From contig JAJEDI010000062.1 in NCBI GenBank assembly GCA_022821585.1, positions 1 through 64,000 on the forward strand: a stretch of 64,000 bases of DNA, in the 5' to 3' direction. Origin of the DNA: Caldilineaceae bacterium. GTDB lineage: Bacteria; Chloroflexota; Anaerolineae; Caldilineales; Caldilineaceae. The position numbers were made by a program, and so were the translations under genes. Below are positions 8,789 to 17,802 of this stretch, in pieces. The notes beneath the pieces are model-generated. The model did no database searches. It saw only the letters and a list, made by a program, of their open reading frames with translations, and had not been told where the DNA came from. Numbering within the stretch: the stretch's first letter is position 1; every line of letters begins with the position of its first letter.

Positions 8789-9164
8789 GGGATTCCTCCT
8801 GGATTGGAAAGGGAGTAGGGATGTACCGCTTGTCTACAATTTGTAACTTCAGGTCAGGTAGTTGGGTGAAGGTCTGCGATTCACGGCATGGAGCGGACGA
8901 TGTACGGGGGTCAACGTCGCGTGAAACATGCTGTGGGTCAGCCGCTGAATCATATCAGAGACATCGGAGGCGCTGCAAACTCTGTTTTGAGGCCATAATC
9001 AATTGCCGCTGCATCCGACAGAGATAACTGTCAGGAATCATCTTTCTTTGCACAGAAGGACGGGGGCATATATCGGGATGCACTCCCACTGCTGCTGATG
9101 CGATACGTTCTGGTACAATACGGCACCAAGTTGCTTCCATCTGTCATTCAGACGCGGCAGCCAG
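8789..9164. promoter_or_regulatory. Divergent control region between importer operon and rhamnosidase
   Basis: This 376-base gap separates two divergent gene groups with related functions and must hold promoters for both. On the plus strand an extended -10 element is visible near 9111; the leftward promoter could not be placed. No gene or convincing operator palindrome is seen, and no regulator gene lies next to it. Confidence 0.5.
9111..9119 (+). promoter_or_regulatory. Putative extended -10 promoter for the rhamnosidase gene
   Basis: TGGTACAAT fits the extended -10 form TGN-TAnnnT and lies 46 bases before the start codon. No good -35 hexamer is seen at 17 bases, which is tolerated for extended -10 promoters. 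A similar TGCTACAAT lies before the DUF1385 gene. Confidence 0.4.
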
Positions 9165-11933
9165 ATGATTACCCCCTTCGACCTACAGTGTGAATATGTC
9201 GTGGATCCGGTGGGCGTCGACACGCGGCAGCCGCGCTTCAGCTGGCTGCTGCATGCGGAGGCGCGCGGTCAGAGGCAGTCGGCCTACCGGATTCTGGTCG
9301 CCAGCAGCGAGGCTGAACTGCTGGCCGGGGTCGGTGACAAGTGGGACAGCGGCCGGGTGGAATCGGCAGACATGGCGCACGTGGAATATGACGGTGCGGG
9401 GCTCGTCAGCAATGAGCGCTGCTGGTGGGCGGTGCGGGTGTGGGACGGGGAGGGAGCTGGCAGCAGATTCAGCGCGGCGGCGGTGTTCAGCATGGGGTTG
9501 TTGAAGGCCGGCGACTGGCTGGGCAGTTGGATTGGCGCGGCGGACAGGAAGGTTTCGGCGCCGCTGCTGCGACGGGCGTTTACGGTGGACAGGCCGGTGC
9601 GGCGGGCGACGGTCCACATGTCGGGGCTGGGTTATGGGGAACTGTATGTGAACGGCTCCAAGGTTGGACAGAGCGTGCTGGACCCCGGGAATACGTATTA
9701 CAACAACGACCGGCCGATTGCTTTGGGTTCGCGGGTGCTCTATGTGAGCCACGATGTCACGGAGCTGTTGCGGCCGGGCGCCAATGTTTTCGGCGTCATG
9801 CTGGGCCATGGCTGGTACAGCGCGGAGGATGACATTCCGCCGTCGCCCAGCCACCGCACGCCTTACGGGGACAGGCCCAGACTGCTGCTGCAAGCGATCA
9901 TTGAGTACGCAGACGGGGGGCAGGTCAGCATCGTCTCCGACGGCGAATGGAAAGCGGCGGCGGGCCCGATCACGTATAACGATTTCAACAACGGTGAGCG
10001 TTACGATGCGCGATTGGAGAGACCGGGTTGGGACTGCCCCGGTTACGACGACGCGGCGTGGCAGCCAGCTGCGGCTGTGGAGGCGCCCGGGGGCGCGATG
10101 GTGGCGCAAAGCATGCCAGCGGCGCGGGTGATCGAGACGATACGGGCGGTTGAGATGACCAGCCCGAGCGAGGGCGTGTACATCTTCGACCTGGGGCAGG
10201 TGATCACGGGATGGTGCCGACTGCGGGTGAGAGGGCCGGCGGGCGCGACGGTTACGCTGCGGCACGGGACCTGTTTGTACGCAGACGGGACGCTGGACGC
10301 GCGCAGCAATCTGTGCAACGCGCCCAATTCGGAGGAGGCGTACAGGCAGGGGACCGGCCGCGACGGGGGCGTACATCATAGCGCGCGGCAGACGGACATT
10401 TATACGCTCAGAGGAGATGGAGTCGAGGAATGGGAGCCGCGCTTTACGCTGCACAGTTTCCGCTATGTGGAGGTGACCGACTATTATCCGGGCGCGCCGG
10501 CGCTGGATAGCGTGGAGGGGCGTGTGGTGCATTCGGCGGTGGGGACCGGGAGCCGTTTCCGCTGTTCGAACGAGCTCTTCAACCGGATTCACAGCAATGT
10601 GCACTGGACGCTGCGGGGCAGCTTTCAGAGCATCTCGCAGGACGCGGCCGACCGTTCGGAGCGGGTGGCGTGGCTGGGCGATCCGGGCTTTATCGCCGAG
10701 GACTATCTTTACAACTTTGAGAGCGTCAGTTTCTGGGCAAAGTGGCTGGACGACATCGCCGATGCGCAGAAGGAGGACGGCGATGTCCCGGTGGTGGCTC
10801 CGCTGCACTGGCGTAGGACGATGGACGCGTATCTGCGCTGGATGGACTGGGCGAGCACTTATCCGATCTTTGTGTGGCAGGTCTACCGGCATTACGGCGA
10901 CGCGCGCGTTCTGGCGAGGCATTACGGTCCGTTGAAGCGGATGATGGCGTTTTACGGCGCGCTGGCGGAAGGGCATATCATGCGCCACGGGCTGGGCGAC
11001 CATATGGAGCCGCAGGCGGACGGGACTTCCAGCTTCAAGCCGCTGCATACGCCGATGGCGCTCACGTCGACGGCCTATTACCAGCACTGCGTGTGGATCC
11101 TGGCGCAGGCGGCGCGCGTACTGGGCGAGGAGGAGGAGGCGCAGCGGTACGGTGCGCTGGCCGGGGAGATCCGGGAGGCGTTCAACCGCGAGTTTCTGGA
11201 CGATGAGACCAACCAGTACGGGGGCGGGAGCCAGACGGCGAACGCGGTGGCGCTGCATCTTGATTTTGTGCCGGAGGAGAGGGTAGAAGCGGTTGCGGCC
11301 AACCTGGTCGAGGATATCCGCGTCCGCCAGGGCGGGCATCTGACCACGGGCATCATCGGTACTGCGGCGCTGGAAAACGCGCTGCCGCGCTACGGGCGGG
11401 CGGAGGTTATGGCCGAGCTTATGTCGCAGACGACTTTTCCGAGTTGGGGCGAACAGATCGCCAAGGGCGCGACGACGGTTTGGGAGTCCTGGAACGGCGA
11501 CCCGGAGGATGAGTTGAGCCTGAACATGAAGATGTTCTGCAGCACGGAGGTCTTTTTCTACCGTTCGCTGGCTGGGATCAGCCCGATGAGCCCTGGTTAT
11601 CGGACGATGGCGATCCGCCCCAGTGTGGTCGGCGGTGTGACCGATGTGGAGGCGGAGGTCGAGACGGTGTCAGGCGTGGTGGCGGCGGCCTGGCAGCGCG
11701 AGGAGGGGGCGTTCGCTCTGCAGGTGAGCGTGCCTGTCAATACGACAGCCGAGGTCAGCGTGCCCAAGTTGGGGTTGGCTTCGGTGGCTATCCAAGAGTG
11801 TGGAAAGACAGTTTGGGAAGAGGGAGTGTACAGATCTGGCGTCGCGGGCATCGGAGCAGGCGAGGAGAGTTGGGACGCTATAACCTTCCGGGTGGGCTCC
11901 GGCTCTTACAGTTTTCGCCTGGTCGAAGAATAG
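9165..11933 (+). CDS. Alpha-L-rhamnosidase (GH78)
   Basis: This 922-residue protein would hydrolyse terminal alpha-L-rhamnose from glycans or glycosides by inversion. The order is that of the Bacteroides/Streptomyces GH78 enzymes: N-terminal fibronectin-like part with the family opening (LQCEYVVDPVGVDTRQPRFSW), beta-sandwich domains near 120-330, the (alpha/alpha)6 barrel from about 460 with QDAADRSERVAWLGD, then WGEQIAKGATTVWESWNGD, where the conserved acidic residues sit, and a C-terminal beta domain. No signal peptide is seen, so it probably acts in the cytoplasm on imported oligosaccharides or glycosides. It is divergent from an ABC sugar importer, which fits. The next oxidoreductase follows after 36 bases. 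Confidence 0.93.
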   Translation: MITPFDLQCEYVVDPVGVDTRQPRFSWLLHAEARGQRQSAYRILVASSEAELLAGVGDKWDSGRVESADMAHVEYDGAGLVSNERCWWAVRVWDGEGAGSRFSAAAVFSMGLLKAGDWLGSWIGAADRKVSAPLLRRAFTVDRPVRRATVHMSGLGYGELYVNGSKVGQSVLDPGNTYYNNDRPIALGSRVLYVSHDVTELLRPGANVFGVMLGHGWYSAEDDIPPSPSHRTPYGDRPRLLLQAIIEYADGGQVSIVSDGEWKAAAGPITYNDFNNGERYDARLERPGWDCPGYDDAAWQPAAAVEAPGGAMVAQSMPAARVIETIRAVEMTSPSEGVYIFDLGQVITGWCRLRVRGPAGATVTLRHGTCLYADGTLDARSNLCNAPNSEEAYRQGTGRDGGVHHSARQTDIYTLRGDGVEEWEPRFTLHSFRYVEVTDYYPGAPALDSVEGRVVHSAVGTGSRFRCSNELFNRIHSNVHWTLRGSFQSISQDAADRSERVAWLGDPGFIAEDYLYNFESVSFWAKWLDDIADAQKEDGDVPVVAPLHWRRTMDAYLRWMDWASTYPIFVWQVYRHYGDARVLARHYGPLKRMMAFYGALAEGHIMRHGLGDHMEPQADGTSSFKPLHTPMALTSTAYYQHCVWILAQAARVLGEEEEAQRYGALAGEIREAFNREFLDDETNQYGGGSQTANAVALHLDFVPEERVEAVAANLVEDIRVRQGGHLTTGIIGTAALENALPRYGRAEVMAELMSQTTFPSWGEQIAKGATTVWESWNGDPEDELSLNMKMFCSTEVFFYRSLAGISPMSPGYRTMAIRPSVVGGVTDVEAEVETVSGVVAAAWQREEGAFALQVSVPVNTTAEVSVPKLGLASVAIQECGKTVWEEGVYRSGVAGIGAGEESWDAITFRVGSGSYSFRLVEE

Positions 11934-11969
11934 CTTTTAAGCGAATAATCAAACCTGAGGGGAGCAAGG

Positions 11970-12965
11970 ATGACTTTGAAGATTGCGGTTGTGGGAACCG
12001 GCGGCGTTGCCGAGAGAAACTATCTGCCCTACATCGCGGAGCGAGACGATATTCAGCTCAGCTATCTGAACCGCACGCGCAGCAAGGCGGAAGCGGTGGC
12101 GGAACAGTTCGGCGGGCGCGTGGCGGCGGATGCGGCCGACCTGATGGCGGACGATCCGGACACTTGCCTGGTTTTCACCAAGGAGACGGACCGCCTGGAC
12201 GCGGCCAACGCGCTGCTGCCGCACGGGCCGAAACGGCTCTTCTTCGAGAAGCCGCTGGCGGCGCGGCACGGGCAGGCGAACGTGGTCGAGGAGGATTTCT
12301 TCGATGCGCGTGCGATGATGCAGGCGTCGCATGGCGCGGGCGTAGAGACTGCGATGGTGTTCAACTACCGCTTCTTCGACCAGACGCGGCTGGCACGGGA
12401 GATCGTGGAACGGGAGGCGTTTGGGCAGCCGGTGCATTTCACGGGTATGGTGCACTACAACTGCTGGAGCCACTGCATCGACCTGTTGCTGTACTTCATG
12501 GGGCCGGCAGCCAGTATCAGTGCGCAGGCGTCCTCGCCAGGCGCGGGCGCCGATGAATCGCGCAACGTGACGGTGGCTGCGCGCCTGGTGAACGACGCCA
12601 CCGGCACGCTAATCGGCACGTCCGCCATCGATCCCAAGCTGCCGCTCTACGAGCTGACCTTCGCGTATGAGCACGGGCGGCTGAGTATGCGGGACCTGGA
12701 CGGCGAGATGGAGGTAATCAACTACCGCACGGGCCGCCATGAACGGCACAACCTGACGTTCGATATTTCGCGCTGGGACCAGTACCGGGCTTCGTTCGGC
12801 AAGGCGATCAACGCCTATTTGGACAGCGTGCAGGAAGGGGCGCCGCCGCCGATTCCGGGCGTGGCCGGATTGCAGGAGCTGCAGTTTGAGGCGGGGATCA
12901 AGCGGGCGATTGCGAGCGGCGCGACGGTGGACTTGGAAGGGGAGTTTGGGTTGGGGGGGTTGTGA
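11970..12965 (+). CDS. Gfo/Idh/MocA family oxidoreductase
   Basis: This 331-residue protein has a canonical dinucleotide-binding turn (VVGTGGVAERN) and the EKPLAARHG lysine motif, and a C-terminal substrate domain with HYNCWSHCIDLLLYFMG. GAGGGGAGCAAGG precedes the ATG. It follows the rhamnosidase by 36 bases on the same strand, so it is probably co-transcribed and may act on rhamnose or on the sugar released. It is clearly diverged from the three leftward paralogues; for example, it has an insertion after EKPLAARHG. Confidence 0.88.
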   Translation: MTLKIAVVGTGGVAERNYLPYIAERDDIQLSYLNRTRSKAEAVAEQFGGRVAADAADLMADDPDTCLVFTKETDRLDAANALLPHGPKRLFFEKPLAARHGQANVVEEDFFDARAMMQASHGAGVETAMVFNYRFFDQTRLAREIVEREAFGQPVHFTGMVHYNCWSHCIDLLLYFMGPAASISAQASSPGAGADESRNVTVAARLVNDATGTLIGTSAIDPKLPLYELTFAYEHGRLSMRDLDGEMEVINYRTGRHERHNLTFDISRWDQYRASFGKAINAYLDSVQEGAPPPIPGVAGLQELQFEAGIKRAIASGATVDLEGEFGLGGL

Positions 12966-13094
12966 TTCAACCCGTCTTCGCTACGAAGCATGGCAAGGGG
13001 AGCGGCCGAGCGTTCCGGAGGTAGCCGGCGGTCGAGGGGCTCAGATTCCGAGGAGGCTGGCCCGCCGCTTTGTTCCGATCCCTGAACCCCCGTG

Positions 13095-13346
13095 TTAGTC
13101 CTGATGGGCCGGCGGCGTGGGCTGTGGGATACGTCCATTCACAACGGCGTACAAAAAGCCGATATCAACGGACAACTGGTCGAGTTTCTCGCCCAGTGCG
13201 GCGAATCGTTCTTCGTTGCGGTTGAACTGTTCGACGGCGTTGGCGAACATCTTATCGATGTCGGCGAACTGCTCTGCGTGCTCTTTGGCGCTCCGTTCTA
13301 GGATGCGCTCAATGCGGTCCAGGCGATCTTCGCTCTGTTCAGCCAT
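13095..13346 (-). CDS. Small coiled-coil protein of unknown function
   Basis: This 83-residue protein is almost wholly amphipathic helix with heptad spacing (RLDRIERILERSAKEHAEQF; AVEQFNRNEERFAALGEKLD) and ends with a short Pro-rich tail. AAGGAG lies 12 bases before the ATG, which supports a real gene. It resembles small coiled-coil hypotheticals common near transposon or repeat remnants in Chloroflexota and Cyanobacteria. No function can be assigned. It stands alone, convergent with the oxidoreductase. Confidence 0.6.
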   Translation of the reverse strand: MAEQSEDRLDRIERILERSAKEHAEQFADIDKMFANAVEQFNRNEERFAALGEKLDQLSVDIGFLYAVVNGRIPQPTPPAHQD

Positions 13347-13983
13347 GGGGGGATCTTTCTCCTTAAGATATTGTCAGTCAGGTATATACCGGCTATGGCA
13401 GGGATTCAAGTGAGTAGCGGGGGTGAGTGCGTCCCAGCTTTGGGACAAAAAGGGGCAGGTGGGGAATGTACGGCGGCGGTGTGTGAAATTGTTTACAGAC
13501 TTCTGGAGTGACACAGGGCAAGCGCCATACCTGACCTTGCCGTGGGGTCCGTCAATTGGAAGGGGTGCGAAGGCAGGCACCTACGGGGATTTGATGGGAC
13601 TGGCGGGAAGTGGCCTGGATAAACTCTTTCGATTGGACACCTGTCACCAATGTCGACACCAGGTCGGCGAGGCATGTTGTAGGACCGGGGGCGTTGCGGG
13701 GGCGGAGCCCCCGCACAAGGGAGGGCCGCAGGCCCGACCGCCCAACTGCAGTGGTTAGTGGTTAGTGGTTAGTGATCAGTGGTTAGAGACAACGCTTCCC
13801 CTGCCTCAGAATTGATCGCGGAACGGTCATAGTCTAGATTCTGCCAGAGGTGTAGGAGAACTCACCCTCACTTTGGGATGCACGCGTAACGACTTTTACT
13901 GGCTTGGCCTGTCATTTTGTGTCGCGCCGTAGTTATGCTTCTCCGCCGAAATGCTGGCGTCCCGATCCATCACCTACAGCCTC
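13347..13983. other. Gene-free stretch containing a dispersed repeat
   Basis: No open frame here looks coding. Most of the second half is repeat copy B (13687-13877). A short hairpin GTCCCA-GCTT-TGGGAC sits near 13430. The rest shows nothing recognisable. Confidence 0.6.
13687..13877. repeat. Dispersed GC-rich repeat, copy B, with heptamer tail
   Basis: The core at 13687-13745 contains two stem-loops: GCGGGGGC-GGA-GCCCCCGC and GGGCC-GCA-GGCCC, ending CGACCGCCCA. Heptamers GTTAGTG (three times), ATCAGTG and GTTAGAG run at 13748-13788. The next 90 bases match the end of copy A. Copy B has more heptamer units than copy A, so the unit number varies between copies. Confidence 0.8.
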
Positions 13984-15243
13984 TTAGCGGCCACTTCCAT
14001 TTAACAGCTCCGTCTTGGGCAGATCCTTGGTGGGATCGACGAAGGGGACGCCGACGACTTGGGCGTCGACGATGCCGTCGGCGGGGAGCTGGACCTTGAC
14101 CTGGGTGCCGCGTTTCCAGTGTGAGCGGGGCATGACGGCCAGGGCGATGTTGGATTGCTGGGCCGGGGACCAGAAGGCGCTGGTGACATAGCCGACGTCG
14201 TCGCCGGAGTCGCTGTCTTTGACCAAGTAGAAATCCTCGTTGTACCAGACGATGGGCTCGCCGCCGACGCGGAGACCGACTAACCGCTGATTTACCCCCT
14301 CCTGCTTGACCCGCGTAAGCGCCTCTTTGCCGATGAAGTCTCCCTTGTCCAGGTCCACCTGCCAGCCGAGCCGGACCTCGTAGGGGTTGTTCTCGATGTC
14401 CATGTCCTGGCCGTAGGAGAGGATGCCGGCCTCGATGCGGCGGATGTGGCTGGGGGCGATGACGCCGAGGTTGAACTCCTCGCCCTGCTCGAGGATGTGG
14501 GGCCAGACGTCGTCGGCGTGGAGCATGGCGTTGTGCAGGTAGATTTCGAAGCCGACCTCGGCGGAGAAGCCGGTGCGCGAGATGGTTACGGGATGGCCGT
14601 TGAGCGTTTCGTGAATGAGTCCGTAGTAGGGGATCTCGCGGATGTGGGAGCCGAACATCTTCTCCATGAGCGGGGCGGACTTGGGGCCCTGGATCTGGAG
14701 CGGAGAGACGTCGAGCTCGTGGATGTCAACGTTGAAGCGGCCGGTGGCGTTGACGCCCTGGGCCCAGAGCAGCACATCGGAGTCGGAGATGCTGAACCAG
14801 AATTCGTCGTCGGCTACGCGCAGGAGCACGGGGTCGTTGATGATGCCGCCGTACTGGTTGCAGAGGATGACGTAACGGGCGCGCATGTTGGGCATCAGGG
14901 TGTGCACGTCACGGGTGATGAGGTAGTCGACGAACAGTGCGGCTTCGGGGCCCTTGACCTGGATCTGGCGTTCGACGGCCACGTCCCACATGCTGACGTG
15001 CTCGGTCAGGAATTTGTACTCGGCGAGCATGCCGCCGTCTTCGGGCTTGATGTAGGCGCGGGGGTGATACTGGTGGTTGTAGGTGGTGTAGGCCCAGCAG
15101 CCGGCGGCTTTGGACAGGTGCCACCAGGGCGACTTCCTGATGCGGGTCGAGATGAGCATGCGGGCGTCGCTGTTTCCGCTCTGGCGCAGGTTTATGGGCA
15201 AGCGGCGGTTCTTGAGGCCGTCGATGAGTAGTGTTTGTTGCAT
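13984..15243 (-). CDS. GcvT-fold aminomethyltransferase, DmdA-like
   Basis: This 419-residue protein belongs to the GcvT/DmdA family, whose members move a methyl or methylene group to tetrahydrofolate. Blocks SMWDVAVERQIQVKGPEA, GGIINDPVLLRV, WFSISDSDVLLWAQG and LSYGQDMDIENNPYE follow the order of glycine-cleavage T protein, and the SISDSDVLLWAQG block resembles dimethylsulfoniopropionate demethylase DmdA in particular. LdmDA-type O- and N-demethylases are alternatives. It is the last gene of a run with a dimethylglycine dehydrogenase-like flavoprotein, which supports demethylation of an imported methylated compound. The substrate remains open. Confidence 0.8.
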   Translation of the reverse strand: MQQTLLIDGLKNRRLPINLRQSGNSDARMLISTRIRKSPWWHLSKAAGCWAYTTYNHQYHPRAYIKPEDGGMLAEYKFLTEHVSMWDVAVERQIQVKGPEAALFVDYLITRDVHTLMPNMRARYVILCNQYGGIINDPVLLRVADDEFWFSISDSDVLLWAQGVNATGRFNVDIHELDVSPLQIQGPKSAPLMEKMFGSHIREIPYYGLIHETLNGHPVTISRTGFSAEVGFEIYLHNAMLHADDVWPHILEQGEEFNLGVIAPSHIRRIEAGILSYGQDMDIENNPYEVRLGWQVDLDKGDFIGKEALTRVKQEGVNQRLVGLRVGGEPIVWYNEDFYLVKDSDSGDDVGYVTSAFWSPAQQSNIALAVMPRSHWKRGTQVKVQLPADGIVDAQVVGVPFVDPTKDLPKTELLNGSGR

Positions 15244-15262
15244 GTGGGAAAACTCCGTGGTT

Positions 15263-15297
15263 TTTAGTTTTGAGTTTCTAGTTTTTAGTGGCTAATA
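15263..15297. repeat. Heptamer tandem repeat (AT-rich form)
   Basis: Units TTTAGTT, TTGAGTT, TCTAGTT, TTTAGTG and GCTAATA run in 7-base register in the 66-base gap between the flavoprotein and DmdA-like genes. This is the T-rich variant of the GTTAGTG heptamers seen elsewhere. Confidence 0.65.
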
Positions 15298-15309
15298 GCC
15301 AGAAACGAT

Positions 15310-17802
15310 TTATGCCTTCATTCTTGTGCCTCGTGGATCGTAGAGAGGTTCGCGGGCAACCGTTGCGGGGAGGCGTTCGTCGAAGTAGAGGATGTCGACG
15401 TTGGTTCCAGGCTCGGCGAAGTCAGTGGGCAGGTAGCCGTAGACGATGCCGCGGCCGATGGTGTGGCCGTAGTTGGCGCTGGTGACGTAGCCAAGGAAAC
15501 GGTCTGCGTCCATGATCGGCTCTTTGCCCATGACGACGGCGTCGGGGTCGTCGAGGGTCATGCAGCAGAGCTGGCGCGTGTTGCCCTGTGTGCGAAACTC
15601 TGTCAGTGCGTCGCGGCCGATAAAGTCTCCTTTGTTCATGCGCACGGCGAAATCGATGCCGGCCTCGTAGGGATTGTTCTCGGTGTGGATGTCCTGGCCC
15701 CAGAGCCGATAGCCCTTTTCGAGGCGGAGGGAGTCGAAGGCGCCGCCGCCGGCCGCGATCAGGCCGAGCGGCTCGCCCGCCTCCCAGAGAATGTCCCAGA
15801 GGCGCAGGCCCTGCTCGAACGGGGCGTAGAGTTCCCATCCGAGTTCGCCAACGTAGGAGATGCGCAAGGCCAGGACGGGGACCTCGGCGATTGTTAGCTG
15901 TTCGGCGGTCAGGTAGGGGAAGGCAGTGTCGCTGAGGTCATCTTCGCAGACGCGGCCGAGCAGGTCGCGGGCGTGCGGGCCCCAGAGGCCTAGGCAGCAT
16001 TGGGCAGGCGATATGTCGGTCAAGGTGGTGGAGCCGTCGCCAGGCAGATGCGACTCGATCCAGGCCAGATCGTGGAGACCCATGGCGCCGCCGGTGACGA
16101 TCATGAAGCGCTCTTCGGCCAGACGCGTGACTGTCAGGTCGCACTTGATGGCGCCGCGCGGGGTCAGCATGGCGGTGTAGGTGATTGAACCGATGGGTCT
16201 GTCCATCTGGTTGGCGGCCAGGCGCTGCAGAGTTGGGAGCGCGCCGGGGCCGGTCATCTCAAATATGGCGAAGGGTGTCAGATCGAAGAGGGCCACGCGT
16301 TCGCGCGTGGCTTCGTGTTCTGCGGCGACGGCAGGCGACCATTCCTGCGCGGCCCAGTCGTTGCGGGCTGTGCCGTTTACATCGAGTGTTTCGAGCAAGG
16401 CCAGGTTGGCATCGTACCATTGGGGGCGTTCCCAGCCGGCGTTCTCGAAGAAGACGGGGTCCAATTGCTGCTGGCGGGCAAAGAAGGGCGTCAGGCGCAG
16501 ATTGCGGGGGTGGGTCATCTGCTGGCGGGGGTGGATGATGTCGTAGACTTCGCGGTACTGCTGGGCGGCGCGGGCGCGGACGTAGGGGCGGCTGAGGGCG
16601 TGCGGGTGGAAACGTCTTATGTCGCACTCGTGCAGGTCGGTGCTTGGCTCGCCGTTTATGATCCATTCGGCGACTGCTTTGCCGACGCCGCCGGCGTGTG
16701 TGATCCAGACGGCCTGGGCGGACCAGAAGCCGGGCAGTTGGGGGGATTCGCCGAGCACGGGAAAGCCGTCGTTGGTGAATGAGAAGATGCCGTTGAGTCT
16801 GCGCGTCAGCTCCACGTCTGTGAGGCTGGGCATCAGTTCGCCGGTTGCGGTCAGCGCGGCCTCGAAGTGGGCCGGTGGGAAGGGCATTTCCGCTGGGGGC
16901 ATGCCGGCGACAGCGCGGTCGGGGAGGTCGTTGGCGTCCACCAGGAGCGGTTCGTGCAGGTAGGAGCCGATGCCGATGCTTTCGCCCTCCTGCCGGAAAT
17001 ACATCGCCTTGTCCTGATTGCGCAGGAAGGGGAGGGCTATCTCCTCGGTGGCGCCGGCAAGTTCGGGCAATGGCACTGTCACGGCGTAAAGGTGTTGCAT
17101 CGGCGAGAGCGGGATGGGCACGCCGGCCATGCCGCCGACTTTGGGCGCCCAGATGCCGGTGGCGGCGACGACGAGGTCAGTGCTGATGTCACCGTGGGTG
17201 GTCTGCACGGCGGTGACACGCCCGCGGGCGGTGACGAAGCCGGTCACTTTGACGCTGCCGAAGAATTGGGCACCGGCTTGCTCGGCCACGCGCGCCATCG
17301 CCTCCGCCGATCGGGTGGCCTTGGTCTGGATGTCGGAGGGGACATAGAGCGCGCCGAAGATGCGGTCGGAGAGGAGCGGGAAGCGGGCGCGCGCTTCGTC
17401 GGGGCTGAGCAGGTGGCAGTCCACGCCCCATGCGAGGCCGTAACCGTGCTTGCGTTTGAGGTCGGTGAGGCGCTCGGGCGTCCAGGCGACTTCCATGCTG
17501 CCGACCTGGCGCGTGCACGGTTCACCGTCAAGCGCCATTTGGGTCCAGAGATCGACGCTGTGGCGTGCGAACTCGGTCATGGTTTTGGAGGCGTTGATCT
17601 GGAAGACGAGGCCCGGCGCGTGCGAAGTGGAGCCGCCGGTCTCGAAGAGCGGGCCCTGATCGACGACGACAATCTCGTGCCATCCGAGTTTGGTCAGGTG
17701 GTAGGCCACGCTACAGCCGGCGATTCCGGCGCCGATAATCACTACCTGGGCATGCTTCGGCAACATCATTGTCCCTACTTTCCGGTGACTGCGTTCCGGC
17801 AT
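15310..17802 (-). CDS. FAD-dependent oxidoreductase with GcvT C-terminal half (dimethylglycine/sarcosine dehydrogenase family)
   Basis: This 830-residue protein pairs a DAO-type flavin domain with a folate-binding aminomethyltransferase domain. VIIGAGIAGC at 21-30 binds ADP. GGSTSHAPGL holds His61, which aligns with the histidine that carries covalent FAD in dimethylglycine and sarcosine dehydrogenases. A FAO-type linker region follows near 390-440, then the GcvT part (about 440-830) with KGYRLWGQDIHTENNPYEAG. It would oxidatively demethylate an N-methylated amino acid and pass formaldehyde equivalents to tetrahydrofolate. Its start overlaps the previous stop as TGATG; an in-frame ATG at 17769 or 17766, preceded by AGGGA, is an equally good start. 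Confidence 0.9.
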   Translation of the reverse strand: MPERSHRKVGTMMLPKHAQVVIIGAGIAGCSVAYHLTKLGWHEIVVVDQGPLFETGGSTSHAPGLVFQINASKTMTEFARHSVDLWTQMALDGEPCTRQVGSMEVAWTPERLTDLKRKHGYGLAWGVDCHLLSPDEARARFPLLSDRIFGALYVPSDIQTKATRSAEAMARVAEQAGAQFFGSVKVTGFVTARGRVTAVQTTHGDISTDLVVAATGIWAPKVGGMAGVPIPLSPMQHLYAVTVPLPELAGATEEIALPFLRNQDKAMYFRQEGESIGIGSYLHEPLLVDANDLPDRAVAGMPPAEMPFPPAHFEAALTATGELMPSLTDVELTRRLNGIFSFTNDGFPVLGESPQLPGFWSAQAVWITHAGGVGKAVAEWIINGEPSTDLHECDIRRFHPHALSRPYVRARAAQQYREVYDIIHPRQQMTHPRNLRLTPFFARQQQLDPVFFENAGWERPQWYDANLALLETLDVNGTARNDWAAQEWSPAVAAEHEATRERVALFDLTPFAIFEMTGPGALPTLQRLAANQMDRPIGSITYTAMLTPRGAIKCDLTVTRLAEERFMIVTGGAMGLHDLAWIESHLPGDGSTTLTDISPAQCCLGLWGPHARDLLGRVCEDDLSDTAFPYLTAEQLTIAEVPVLALRISYVGELGWELYAPFEQGLRLWDILWEAGEPLGLIAAGGGAFDSLRLEKGYRLWGQDIHTENNPYEAGIDFAVRMNKGDFIGRDALTEFRTQGNTRQLCCMTLDDPDAVVMGKEPIMDADRFLGYVTSANYGHTIGRGIVYGYLPTDFAEPGTNVDILYFDERLPATVAREPLYDPRGTRMKA

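Noticed and set aside
9183..11339. A 718-residue open frame opposite the rhamnosidase gene
   Set aside because: It is an Arg/His/Pro-rich shadow of a GC-rich coding strand; the plus-strand frame has clear GH78 motifs.
13748..13788. Heptamer tract as a CRISPR or iteron origin
   Set aside because: Units are only 7 bases with no spacers, occur at many sites, and no dnaA or rep gene or DnaA boxes are nearby.
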